Part shown: positions 16,350-22,708 of the stretch, piece by piece
Numbering within the stretch: the first letter of the stretch is position 1
How the letters are laid out: each line of letters starts with the position of its first letter
Origin: Janthinobacterium lividum PAMC 25724
GTDB taxonomy: Bacteria; Pseudomonadota; Gammaproteobacteria; Burkholderiales; Burkholderiaceae_D
Reading direction: 5' to 3'
DNA length: 64,000 nucleotides
Assembly (NCBI GenBank): GCA_000242815.2
Contig: AHHB01000032.1
Location: forward strand, 186,001-250,000
Notes under the pieces: model-generated
What the model saw: only the letters and a program-made list of their open reading frames with translations
The model's database searches: none
Told to the model about the DNA's origin: nothing
Program-made: the position numbers and the translations under genes

Positions 16350-16970
16350 CTAAAACTTCACGAATCCGCGAACATTTTCTTTCGTTCGCACGTTTCTGTG
16401 GATATATTCCAACGGTTTAAGGGACTGAATTTCAGCTATCGACACTTGCAGCGCCTTAGCCATGACTTTTTGATCGTCCTCATAGTTCAGGAAGCCGCAA
16501 TGGATTTCCGTACAGTTCGACCAGAAAGCCTTGTCCACCTGGGCGGGCCGCTGGCTAGCGCCGATCAGCCTTAGACCCTTGTGGCGTCCGATACTTGTCG
16601 CCATCTTCCAGCCTGCCGGCGCGTGCGTGGCCTTAGTCACGAATGCCAGTTCCTCCACCAGTAGCCGCAGGTTGCCAGCCTCGACGGCAGCACGACAGAA
16701 GGCGTCAAACTGCTTGGCCCTTAGCTTGTCCTCATAGGACGGTGCGAAGGCCAGCCGGAACGCCTTTGCGCCCATGCCGCGTATCGTGTCCGATAGGCGC
16801 TCGCTTGACGTGTTCACCAGGGGGCCATACTCGCGCATGTAGTCCCACACGACCAGGCGCTTGTCTACCGGGTCACGCAGGGCGTAATTCTTGATGAATA
16901 CGCCTTTTCCCGACCCGGTAGCGCCGATGACGGCGATTACGCTGGCGTCATTTGATTGGTCTGTTTTCAT
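16350..16970 (-). CDS. Genome-packaging ATPase, P9/A32-like (FtsK-HerA superfamily)
   Basis: 206 residues. Walker A GATGSGKG at 16-23, Walker B LRLLVEE at about 103, and the LRLIGASQRPAQVDKAFWSNCTEIHCGF segment containing the conserved sensor Gln of the HerA-FtsK group. No membrane span, unlike the Zot protein of filamentous phages. PRD1 and PM2 P9 proteins of about this length pump DNA into a preformed membrane-lined capsid. The capsid gene lies 280 bp downstream. Confidence 0.86.
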   Translation of the reverse strand: MKTDQSNDASVIAVIGATGSGKGVFIKNYALRDPVDKRLVVWDYMREYGPLVNTSSERLSDTIRGMGAKAFRLAFAPSYEDKLRAKQFDAFCRAAVEAGNLRLLVEELAFVTKATHAPAGWKMATSIGRHKGLRLIGASQRPAQVDKAFWSNCTEIHCGFLNYEDDQKVMAKALQVSIAEIQSLKPLEYIHRNVRTKENVRGFVKF

Positions 16971-16974
16971 CGCC

Positions 16975-17421
16975 TTAGGCCACCGTTTCAGCGGGCAGCG
17001 CGTGCGGCTGTTCCTGCTGCCTTAGGCTGTCGTCCTTAGGCGCACGCGCCGCAATGTCGGACTTGATCGCCTTCACCGTGGCGTAGGCAATCGGGCCGCA
17101 CACCATCAGAGCGCCAATTTCCGCCTTGTACGCGGTTCCCCATTCGGCCAGGTTGATACCGTACTTTTCCAGCACCGGTGCCAGCGAACCGGCCACCGCC
17201 TGGCGGGCGGGCGGCGTGTACACATCCAGCAGGGACGGAAAGAAATTGCCCAGCACCGGCAATGCCAGTTCAAGAATCATCCCGAGCTGGGCCTCAGTCT
17301 GCCCGACCTGTTCGACCATCTGCGCGTCTTGCTGCGCGGCCAGCACCGCTTCCGGCGCTTGCGCCGCCGCTTCATCGTCCAGCGCTTCCGCGCCAGCGGC
17401 CATTGCTTCGAGCGCGCTCAT
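16975..17421 (-). CDS. Prophage protein with acidic N-terminus and hydrophobic segments
   Basis: 148 residues; start in a TAATG overlap with the zinc-ribbon gene. Residues 1-40 are Ala/Glu/Gln-rich, a hydrophobic amphipathic region lies at about 48-65 (ILELALPVLGNFFPSLLDV) and another at about 101-117 (IGALMVCGPIAYATVKA). Precedes the ATPase gene. Likely membrane-associated; no family recognised. Confidence 0.7.
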   Translation of the reverse strand: MSALEAMAAGAEALDDEAAAQAPEAVLAAQQDAQMVEQVGQTEAQLGMILELALPVLGNFFPSLLDVYTPPARQAVAGSLAPVLEKYGINLAEWGTAYKAEIGALMVCGPIAYATVKAIKSDIAARAPKDDSLRQQEQPHALPAETVA

Positions 17422-17705
17422 TACAGGCCATCCAGCGTAAAACCACCAGCCTTAGGCGGCGTTTTCTGTGGCGGGATGACCTCAGGCGCAGGTATAGGCG
17501 CTGGCGCAGCCTCAGGCGCACGATTCGGCAGCAGGGCCAGCCACTTTCTGGCCACACCACTGTGCGATTCGGCAAAACAGGACGCTTCGCAATCGGCGTC
17601 CTGGCATTTGTAACTGAGCTTCCCGGTGCTGGATTTAAAGACCGCAACCGGGTCGCCACAGTGAGGGCAAGGCATCTTGCCGAGGTTTTGTTTAGCGGTC
17701 GCCAT
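17421..17705 (-). CDS. Zinc-ribbon protein, possible late-gene activator
   Basis: 94 residues. CPHC at 13-16 and C34-x4-C39 (plus Cys43) form a treble-clef zinc ribbon of the kind seen in Ogr/Delta-type phage activators and TFIIS-like factors; the tail (about 60-90) is Pro/Ala-rich. PM2 uses small regulators to turn on its late operon, so a role in switching on the capsid block after the hairpin at 16262 is an inference from position. Confidence 0.7.
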   Translation of the reverse strand: MATAKQNLGKMPCPHCGDPVAVFKSSTGKLSYKCQDADCEASCFAESHSGVARKWLALLPNRAPEAAPAPIPAPEVIPPQKTPPKAGGFTLDGL

Positions 17706-17707
17706 GA

Positions 17708-17872
17708 TTAGAACAAGCCTTTGATCGAGGTGATTTCGAACGATTCGATTACGCCATCATCGAAGCGCAAATTGTAGTCAGCGCCATCCATGCCGACATA
17801 GCTGCCGACCTGGCCACAGCGCTCCAGCGTTTCGTCGATGACTTGCACCGATTGATATTGAGTAAATTGCAT
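17708..17872 (-). CDS. 54-residue prophage protein
   Basis: ATG 17872 is 2 bp after the upstream stop; stop at 17708. The sequence (QYQSVQVIDETLERCGQVG, then YVGMDGADYNLRFDDGVIESF) is soluble and acidic with a predicted small beta fold. Fits the uninterrupted leftward chain of genes, which is the main support. Function unknown. Confidence 0.6.
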   Translation of the reverse strand: MQFTQYQSVQVIDETLERCGQVGSYVGMDGADYNLRFDDGVIESFEITSIKGLF

Positions 17873-17874
17873 CT

Positions 17875-18009
17875 TTATTGCCCCTTCAGTTGATTGATTT
17901 CCGCCCGCAGGCGGTCGATTTCCATTGCCATTTCCAACAATGTCTCTTTGTAGCCAGACGGCAGATACGCCGCCGCTATCGCGCTCAGTTTCGAGAACGC
18001 GGCTTTCAT
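17875..18009 (-). CDS. 44-residue prophage protein
   Basis: ATG 18009 overlaps the stop of the replication gene as ATGA, giving a 44-residue product with a helical, charged C-terminal half (LLEMAMEIDRLRAEINQLKG, heptad-like) suited to dimerisation. Function unknown; supported by coupling and coding-like composition. Confidence 0.58.
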   Translation of the reverse strand: MKAAFSKLSAIAAAYLPSGYKETLLEMAMEIDRLRAEINQLKGQ

Positions 18010-19760
18010 TTTTTCGTGCACAACTCCCCCATTTCTACGAATAAATCAGGATTAAACTCACCATATTTGTCAAAACATACGAAATCATTGTTTGCGAAGT
18101 AATCAAAATCGTTGTGTGGCTCGACCTGGGACGGCCACGGCGCGTCATCTTCCCAGCGATGGCCAGCGACTGGCGTACAGTTATTGACAGGACTCCAAGG
18201 ACGGCACACGGCAACGTCAAAAGCCACCCCCGAGCGCCGCCACGTATAGCGGGTCGATACGTAATTCACGCTAGGCATGCTCTTGCAGTGCATCCCTGTC
18301 GGGCAATCCCTGTCCTGCATGCCGTAGCGGCCCGCCACGACGCGTAATTCGGTAGTGACTGCTATACGGTAGTGACGGCCCACGTTGACGCCGCCTTGCG
18401 CCCGTATGTACGCCGCCCAGCTACATTTTTGTTGCCCGGCTATCTCGCCCGTTTCCTCGTCCACCAAATCGACACGGTTGCAGGACAACCAGGCCGCACG
18501 TACGTGTTCAGGCGCATCAACGATAACGGCCTCATCCACACGGCGAAACTCGCGGTAGCCGGTAACAGGTGGCTGGCCGAAGGCCTGAAACTGGCGGATA
18601 CCCCACACGCCCGCCCAGGCATCGACGCGCATTTCCTTGGTGATAATGTCGCGCCCGTTCTTGTCTTCCTTGATTTCGCCGTCGCCGATGTTCTTGCCGA
18701 TGTACTTCATCATGTAGGCGGCGGCGCTGCCCTCGTTCGGGTCCATTTCGGTAAAGGTGACGCGGCGCTCTTGCGCGCCTGGCTCGCTTCCGTCTTCCAG
18801 TAGTGCGTAGTGGCACAGGTTTTTCTTGAACGGCTCTATGTCTTCCTTCGGCATGAACACGACCATGTGCCAGTGCGTGCAGCCGTCGTGATGCGGTTCA
18901 GCGACACGGAAGCCATACGGCGACAGGCCGTCATGCCCGTTCTTTGTGCGCGTCAACGCCCACACTTCACGCAGGTATTTCTGGGTCTCGCGTGGCGTTG
19001 CGCCGTTATATCGGGGGTTCGGTGTATCGGTCTTTTCCAGCACGGCATGATAGGCAGATGGCGCGGTTAGCGTGACGAACAGGCCGACGTGGCCCATTTC
19101 AACGGCTATCTCGTCCACGCCGTCCATGCGCAGCATCAATTCACCCCGGCGTAACACCGGGTTTGACGTGCTTTTTGCGGCCAGCTCGTCCAAGCCGAAT
19201 TTCTGGCCCGTTTCGACATTTTCCAGGGTGGTATTTTCCAGCACCTTTTGATTGCGGCGGCGCTGCCCTACCCGGCTTTTCGCTGTCTCGTCACTGACGT
19301 ATTTGCCCTTCCGGCTCGATACGAAGCCCAGCCGCATTGCGGCATGTTCCCTGGCGCGGCCATGCACCGTGCGCAGGTTTCTTCGCCACCAGACGGCATC
19401 CATGTAGCGCAGCACGGCCTGGCGGTCATCCTTGATCTTCGCCGGCTCCATGTCATACATGCGGACGATCAGTTCCACGGACTGGCGCATGGCTGCGGCC
19501 TCATGTACTTCCAGGGCGACATTCATGCACTCGGACGCGCACCGCTCAGCCAGCATGCATAGCTGTGCTTCCGTGCTATCGAGCGGCAGCGGGCATGCTG
19601 TCACCTCGTCCAGCATGGCCGATAGGCGCTTATAGCCATCAGGCATGACGCCCATTGCGCCAGCTTGCGCCGCATTCAATTCGCGGTAGGCAGGGATACC
19701 CCAGCTCAGGGGCAAGCCCTTTACGCTACGGATACCGTTTTCTTGCTGGATGATTGGCAT
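18006..19760 (-). CDS. Rolling-circle replication initiator, gpA/P12-like HUH endonuclease
   Basis: 584 residues. The HUH metal motif is in PHHDGCTHWHMVVF (His296 and His298) and the catalytic pair of tyrosines is Tyr349 and Tyr353 in YMMKYIGK, the arrangement of superfamily I initiators such as P2 gpA, phiX174 A and PM2 P12. It nicks the plus origin and stays covalently bound to DNA. The N-terminal 280 residues are gpA-family-like. Start ATG 19760 forms TAATG with the upstream gene. The nick site is not identified. Confidence 0.9.
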   Translation of the reverse strand: MPIIQQENGIRSVKGLPLSWGIPAYRELNAAQAGAMGVMPDGYKRLSAMLDEVTACPLPLDSTEAQLCMLAERCASECMNVALEVHEAAAMRQSVELIVRMYDMEPAKIKDDRQAVLRYMDAVWWRRNLRTVHGRAREHAAMRLGFVSSRKGKYVSDETAKSRVGQRRRNQKVLENTTLENVETGQKFGLDELAAKSTSNPVLRRGELMLRMDGVDEIAVEMGHVGLFVTLTAPSAYHAVLEKTDTPNPRYNGATPRETQKYLREVWALTRTKNGHDGLSPYGFRVAEPHHDGCTHWHMVVFMPKEDIEPFKKNLCHYALLEDGSEPGAQERRVTFTEMDPNEGSAAAYMMKYIGKNIGDGEIKEDKNGRDIITKEMRVDAWAGVWGIRQFQAFGQPPVTGYREFRRVDEAVIVDAPEHVRAAWLSCNRVDLVDEETGEIAGQQKCSWAAYIRAQGGVNVGRHYRIAVTTELRVVAGRYGMQDRDCPTGMHCKSMPSVNYVSTRYTWRRSGVAFDVAVCRPWSPVNNCTPVAGHRWEDDAPWPSQVEPHNDFDYFANNDFVCFDKYGEFNPDLFVEMGELCTKK

Positions 19761-20032
19761 TAGTGCAGAACCGTCGTTGTGCTCGTCGTCACGTCACTGT
19801 CGTTCATGCACGATTCAGCCACGGATAGGTGCGTCATCATCGAGCGCAACGCGGCAGTGATGCGAGCGCGCTCGATTCGGTTAAAGGCCGTCAATTCGTC
19901 ATTTGCGCGGGCGTCCGGCATATCAGCGAAGGCCAGCACCAGGCGGCGCACCGGATGCGGCAGCAGCAGCCAGATAGCGATGCGCGCCTCTTTCCGGCTG
20001 TTTTTTTGCGCAGTAGCGAAGGCAGTTTTCAT
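19760..20032 (-). CDS. 90-residue prophage protein before the replication gene
   Basis: Start at ATG 20032 (longer frame to 20095 is less likely); stop overlaps the replication start as TAATG. Sequence has a hydrophobic AIWLLLPHPVRRLVLAFADM at about 15-34 and a Ser/Thr-rich C-terminus; helical middle DELTAFNRIERARITAALRSM. Unknown; probably an early gene that helps replication or copy control. Confidence 0.62.
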   Translation of the reverse strand: MKTAFATAQKNSRKEARIAIWLLLPHPVRRLVLAFADMPDARANDELTAFNRIERARITAALRSMMTHLSVAESCMNDSDVTTSTTTVLH

Positions 20033-20265
20033 ATGGCAACACCTGCTACACTGGATGCTTTTTTGCCAAGGGTAAATATGGACGAGGAAATCCACATCAA
20101 AAAAACCGGCCCAAGTGGCTGGGAAAGTCCTGAAAATGTTGAAAGAATCATCTCAGTTCTTCCCAGTATGTTGTCTGGATTGCTTGCCCAATCGCAAGAA
20201 ACGAACAAGGCAAATACCGAGGCCGCGAATGTGATGCATCGCCGTTTGGTCATACTGACGAGCAT
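20029..20265 (-). CDS. Alternative leftward small ORF, antisense to the 20078 gene
   Basis: 78 residues. Supported only by its junctions: its ATG overlaps the upstream stop as TAATG and its stop overlaps the next start as ATGA, exactly like accepted genes of this operon. Against it: pyrimidine-rich first codon positions and a hydrophobic composition expected of an antisense frame. Only one of this and the plus-strand gene at 20078 is likely to be real. Confidence 0.3.
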   Translation of the reverse strand: MLVSMTKRRCITFAASVFALFVSCDWASNPDNILGRTEMILSTFSGLSQPLGPVFLMWISSSIFTLGKKASSVAGVAI

Positions 20266-20311
20266 TATTTGCGTCGGTTTCGTCGGCACTGCAGGCCATC
20301 AAGGTGCTTGA
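20078..20311 (+). CDS. 77-residue prophage protein with C-terminal hydrophobic span
   Basis: ATG 20078 with AAGGG 5 nt before it. Acidic/polar N-terminal half (MDEEIHIKKTGPSGW), helical QSQETNKANTEAANVMHRR and a span LVILTSIICVGFVG at about 57-70. Codon first positions are mostly purines, as in real genes. It runs against the leftward operon and overlaps the 44-residue gene at its 3' end, so this stretch is contested; see the alternative at 20029. Confidence 0.45.
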   Translation: MDEEIHIKKTGPSGWESPENVERIISVLPSMLSGLLAQSQETNKANTEAANVMHRRLVILTSIICVGFVGTAGHQGA

Positions 20312-20399
20312 CGGATTCCTTTACGGCATCGGTTATGAGATCGACGCTGACGGGTACGCTACTCTTGTTGCTTGATTTGTAATTTTTTGTAACTGACAT
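20265..20399 (-). CDS. 44-residue first gene of the leftward operon
   Basis: ATG 20399 is preceded by GCCTGAGGAGGC, the same ribosome-site/operator block that precedes the divergent repressor-like gene. Product is polar and basic at the C-terminus (SVPVSVDLITDAVKESVKHL then CRRNRRK). Its position mirrors cro-like or antirepressor genes opposite a repressor; no fold is recognised. Confidence 0.55.
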   Translation of the reverse strand: MSVTKNYKSSNKSSVPVSVDLITDAVKESVKHLDGLQCRRNRRK

Positions 20400-20630
20400 A
20401 GTGGCCTCCTCAGGCTAGGTTCGTTCCTCAGGCGAAGGTGTCGGGCGGCCCGGGCAGTGCCGGATTGCCTGAGGAGGGACGGAAAATCCGCCCGACAGCG
20501 CAATGTACTCTCAGGCTTTGAAGTACGTCAAGCGTTAGATGCATCAAAGTCCTCGAAGCTTGATGTATCAACCGCTTTGATGTATGTTCGCCACATGGCC
20601 CACATTGGGCAATCAGCCTGAGGAGGCAAA
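20400..20630. promoter_or_regulatory. Divergent control region of the prophage with repeated operator-like motifs
   Basis: 231 bp between the divergent genes. Four TCCTCAGGC elements: 20407 and 20425 in one orientation, 20467 and 20616 inverted; the outer two overlap the ribosome sites of the two genes. A second set is the palindrome TTGATGTATCAA (20560-20571) flanked by ATGCATCAAAG (20538-20548) and CTTTGATGTAT (20575-20585). A rightward promoter TTGATG-N17-TATGTT (20560-20588) fits, so a repressor at these sites would cover it. Confidence 0.65.
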
Positions 20631-20945
20631 ATGAACACTTCGGAATATTTGGACGCCGTAAAGCGCAAGCTTGGCGTGGAGAGTGACTATGCTGTTGCTA
20701 AGGCGCTTGCAGTTCGCCAATCGACGCTTAGCGGCTATCGCGCTCGCAATGGTCAAATGGATGATGAAATCGCCGCGAAGGTTGCCGCTATTCTTGGCAT
20801 CCACCCTGGCCTTGTTATCCTTGATATGCACCGCGAGCGTGCGAAGACGCCAGCAGAGCAGACTATCTGGCGTGAGATTTTCGAGGGTTTTCACGTACTG
20901 TTGCTACACGCTAAATCGGGACGGAGCCTTGCGCTCCCCCGGTAG
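20631..20945 (+). CDS. DUF3693 helix-turn-helix repressor-like protein
   Basis: 104 residues with GAGGAGG before ATG 20631. The pattern MNTSEYLDAVKRKLGVESDYAVAKAL...IAAKVAAILGIHPGLVILDMHRERAKTPAEQ is the DUF3693 family of phage-encoded HTH proteins that act as lysogeny regulators in small prophages. HTH at about 16-37. Divergent from the leftward operon across the operator region, so it is the likely lysogenic repressor. The last 17 residues lie over a terminator hairpin. Confidence 0.8.
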   Translation: MNTSEYLDAVKRKLGVESDYAVAKALAVRQSTLSGYRARNGQMDDEIAAKVAAILGIHPGLVILDMHRERAKTPAEQTIWREIFEGFHVLLLHAKSGRSLALPR

Positions 20946-20961
20946 CAACAGATTATTTTTT
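20900..20961 (+). terminator. Large hairpin terminator over the repressor 3' end
   Basis: Outer arms GTTGCTAC (20900-20907) and GTAGCAAC (20942-20949), inner arms GGAGC (20923-20927) and GCTCC (20933-20937), then TTATTTTTTA. It ends the repressor transcript just before the right dif-like site. Confidence 0.65.
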
Positions 20962-20969
20962 AGCCATGA

Positions 20970-20997
20970 ATGACGTTGTATTTATATTATGTAAAAT
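20970..20997 (+). other. Right dif-like XerCD site (attR of the prophage)
   Basis: Degenerate XerC arm ATGACGTTGTA (20970-20980), central TTTATA (20981-20986) identical to attL, XerD arm TTATGTAAAAT (20987-20997), one base from the canonical TTATGTTAAAT. A poor XerC arm on the phage-derived side and a good one on the chromosomal side is what Xer integration produces. Confidence 0.75.
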
Positions 20998-21244
20998 AGC
21001 CGGTGGGGAGTGGGATGCTTTATCTGGCATTTCAAGTGTTCAAGCTCACCACATCTGACCTAACGCTAAACATTGATGTAAATCAAACATTTTTCGAACT
21101 GTCTGCAGCAGAATGCAATCATTCGCAAGCCTCTGTTGACCAGACTGTGACAGTGCGCTTGGCTGGTGCGACACTACAAGTGACTTGCCCCCAGTCCGGC
21201 GCCGGCGCCCTACGCTATGCATGACCAACTTCATAAGGAATAAC
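20998..21244. other. Chromosomal spacer after the prophage
   Basis: About 250 bp before adhP. The frame at 21003-21224 has no ribosome site and no recognisable product. Contains only AAGGA at 21236-21240 as the adhP ribosome site. Confidence 0.5.
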
Positions 21245-22282
21245 ATGACACCCACTACCATGAAAGCCGCAGTTGTCGAGGAACTGGGCCAGCCGCTGGT
21301 GCTGCGCGATGTCCCCGTGCCGGTTCCCGGACCCGGCCAGATTCTCGTCAAGACGGAAGCTTGCGGCGTTTGTCACACCGACTTGCATGCGGCGCGCGGA
21401 GACTGGCCCGTTAAGCCGACCCCGCCGTTCATTCCCGGCCACGAAGGCATCGGCCTGGTGGTCGCCATGGGCACCGGCGTGACCGAAGTGCAACTGGGCG
21501 ACCGCGTCGGCGTGCCTTGGCTCTACTCTGCTTGCGGCCATTGCGAACATTGCCTGGCTGCCTGGGAAACCGTGTGCGCCGAGGCGCAGTTCGGCGGCTA
21601 TACCAAGAATGGCGGCTTTGCCGGGTACATCCTGGCAGATCCACGCTACGTCGCGCATATTCCGGCCGGCTTGTCGGCCGTGCAGGCGGCGCCGATTATC
21701 TGCGCCGGTGTGACCAGTTACAAAGGCATCAAGGAAACCGGGGCGCGACCGGGCCAGTGGCTGGCCGTGTCCGGCATCGGCGGGCTCGGCCACCTGGCCA
21801 TCGAATATGCGGTGGCCATGGGCCTGCGCGTGGCGGCTGTCGACATTGATGAAGGCAAGCTGGAGCACGCGCGCGCCCTTGGCGCCGAAGTGACCATCAA
21901 CGCCCGCCAGGGCGATCCCGTTGCCGTCCTGCGCGAGGCGACCGGGGGCGGCGCGCACGGTGTGCTGATTACGGCGCCGTCGATTGATGCCTTCCAGCAA
22001 GGCGTGGCGATGACGCGCAAGCGCGGCACGTGCGTGCTGGTAGGTCTGCCGCCGGGCGACTTCCCGACGCCGCTGTTCGACGTCGTTGCTAATTGCATCA
22101 CCATACGCGGCTCCTTCGTCGGCACTCGCCAGGACATGGCCGAGGCACTCGCCTTTGCCGCCAACGGCAAGGTCAAGGCCGGCGTGGAATTGCAGCCACT
22201 GTCGGCAATCAATGACATCTTCAGCCGCCTGGAGCATGGCAAGGTTGCTTCGCGCATCGTGCTCGATTTTAGCGGCAACTAA
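21245..22282 (+). CDS. adhP: Zinc-dependent alcohol dehydrogenase AdhP
   Basis: 345 residues from ATG 21245, with AAGGA upstream. Medium-chain dehydrogenase: catalytic zinc motif CGVCHTDLH and GHE (PGHEGIG), structural zinc CGHCEHCLAAWETVC, NAD-binding SGIGGLGHLAIEYA. Oxidises ethanol and other primary alcohols reversibly with NAD. Stands alone, first intact gene right of the prophage. The substrate range cannot be told. Confidence 0.92.
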   Translation: MTPTTMKAAVVEELGQPLVLRDVPVPVPGPGQILVKTEACGVCHTDLHAARGDWPVKPTPPFIPGHEGIGLVVAMGTGVTEVQLGDRVGVPWLYSACGHCEHCLAAWETVCAEAQFGGYTKNGGFAGYILADPRYVAHIPAGLSAVQAAPIICAGVTSYKGIKETGARPGQWLAVSGIGGLGHLAIEYAVAMGLRVAAVDIDEGKLEHARALGAEVTINARQGDPVAVLREATGGGAHGVLITAPSIDAFQQGVAMTRKRGTCVLVGLPPGDFPTPLFDVVANCITIRGSFVGTRQDMAEALAFAANGKVKAGVELQPLSAINDIFSRLEHGKVASRIVLDFSGN

Positions 22283-22339
22283 GTGGCAACTAAGCAGTAA
22301 CTAAGCAGTAACTAATTAGTAACTAAGCAGCAACCAGGC
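22274..22339 (+). repeat. Six tandem 11-bp units at the adhP stop
   Basis: Units GGCAACTAAGT, GGCAACTAAGC, AGTAACTAAGC, AGTAACTAATT, AGTAACTAAGC, AGCAACCAGGC. The first contains the adhP stop codon TAA; the unit has stops in more than one frame. Likely slippage-generated. Confidence 0.8.
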
Positions 22340-22641
22340 AAGACGGTGTCTGTGCGCGGCGGCCAGAGTGCCGTCGCTATGCTGACAAAGCCAGCGCGGC
22401 CGAACTGGCCCCGCCCGCTCGCCATGCCTGGGCATTGCTGGCTATAGATCAAACGGTGGCCTGCAATTAGGCGACCCTGGCAGCTGCCTGGCCACAAGAC
22501 TCTACGCGCAGCCCGCATCGTAGCAGTATCCCGCCTGCCGCCTCATCGGCCCGCCTTGCAACGCATTCCATTCTCCAGCCACCTGCTCAAGCATATTGAC
22601 AGGCGCGACGCTTTTGCCCCCCGCACGCAGCCGTGCTGCCG
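22340..22641. other. Intergenic region without a supported gene
   Basis: About 300 bp between the tandem repeats and the FTR1 promoter. The minus frame at 22312-22518 has no ribosome site or family resemblance. I see nothing else. Confidence 0.5.
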
Positions 22642-22708
22642 TTGACACCCTGCACTGTCTATCCTATAGTCGCCCGGTTGACAATAAATGAGAATGAGAA
22701 TCATGTTC
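22642..22708 (+). promoter_or_regulatory. Promoter and Fur box of the FTR1 gene
   Basis: TTGACA (22642-22647), 17-bp spacer, TATAGT (22665-22670). A Fur box GAGAATGAGAATCATGTTC lies at 22690-22708, 15 of 19 matches to the consensus, so it sits in the leader and covers the start codon. Iron repression is expected. Confidence 0.78.

Larger units (their letters stand above)
10319..20997. mobile_element. PM2/corticovirus-like tailless prophage integrated at dif
   Basis: About 10.65 kb between two dif-like sites. Contents: DUF3693 repressor-like gene and divergent control region at the right end, HUH rolling-circle initiator, zinc-ribbon protein, P9-like packaging ATPase, PM2 P2-like double-jelly-roll major capsid candidate, a block of small membrane proteins, lambda-R-like transglycosylase, holin-like protein. 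Known corticovirus PM2 has a circular dsDNA genome of about 10 kb, a 269-residue coat protein P2, ATPase P9 and rolling-circle protein P12, so size and core set agree. No terminase, portal, tail or integrase gene is seen; integration by host XerC/XerD is inferred from the ends. In the circular form the repressor gene at 20631 would be followed by the gene at 10482. Confidence 0.85.

Noticed and set aside
10319-20997. Filamentous phage (inovirus) as the identity of the prophage
   Set aside because: Use of dif and small size fit, but the ATPase lacks a Zot-type span, there is no short coat protein or pIII-like gene, and there is a large beta-rich capsid candidate plus a lytic enzyme.
21003-21224. 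73-codon frame next to the right att site
   Set aside because: No ribosome site, no family resemblance, composition like non-coding DNA.
22312-22518. 68-codon minus frame in the adhP-FTR1 spacer
   Set aside because: No ribosome site and no family resemblance.
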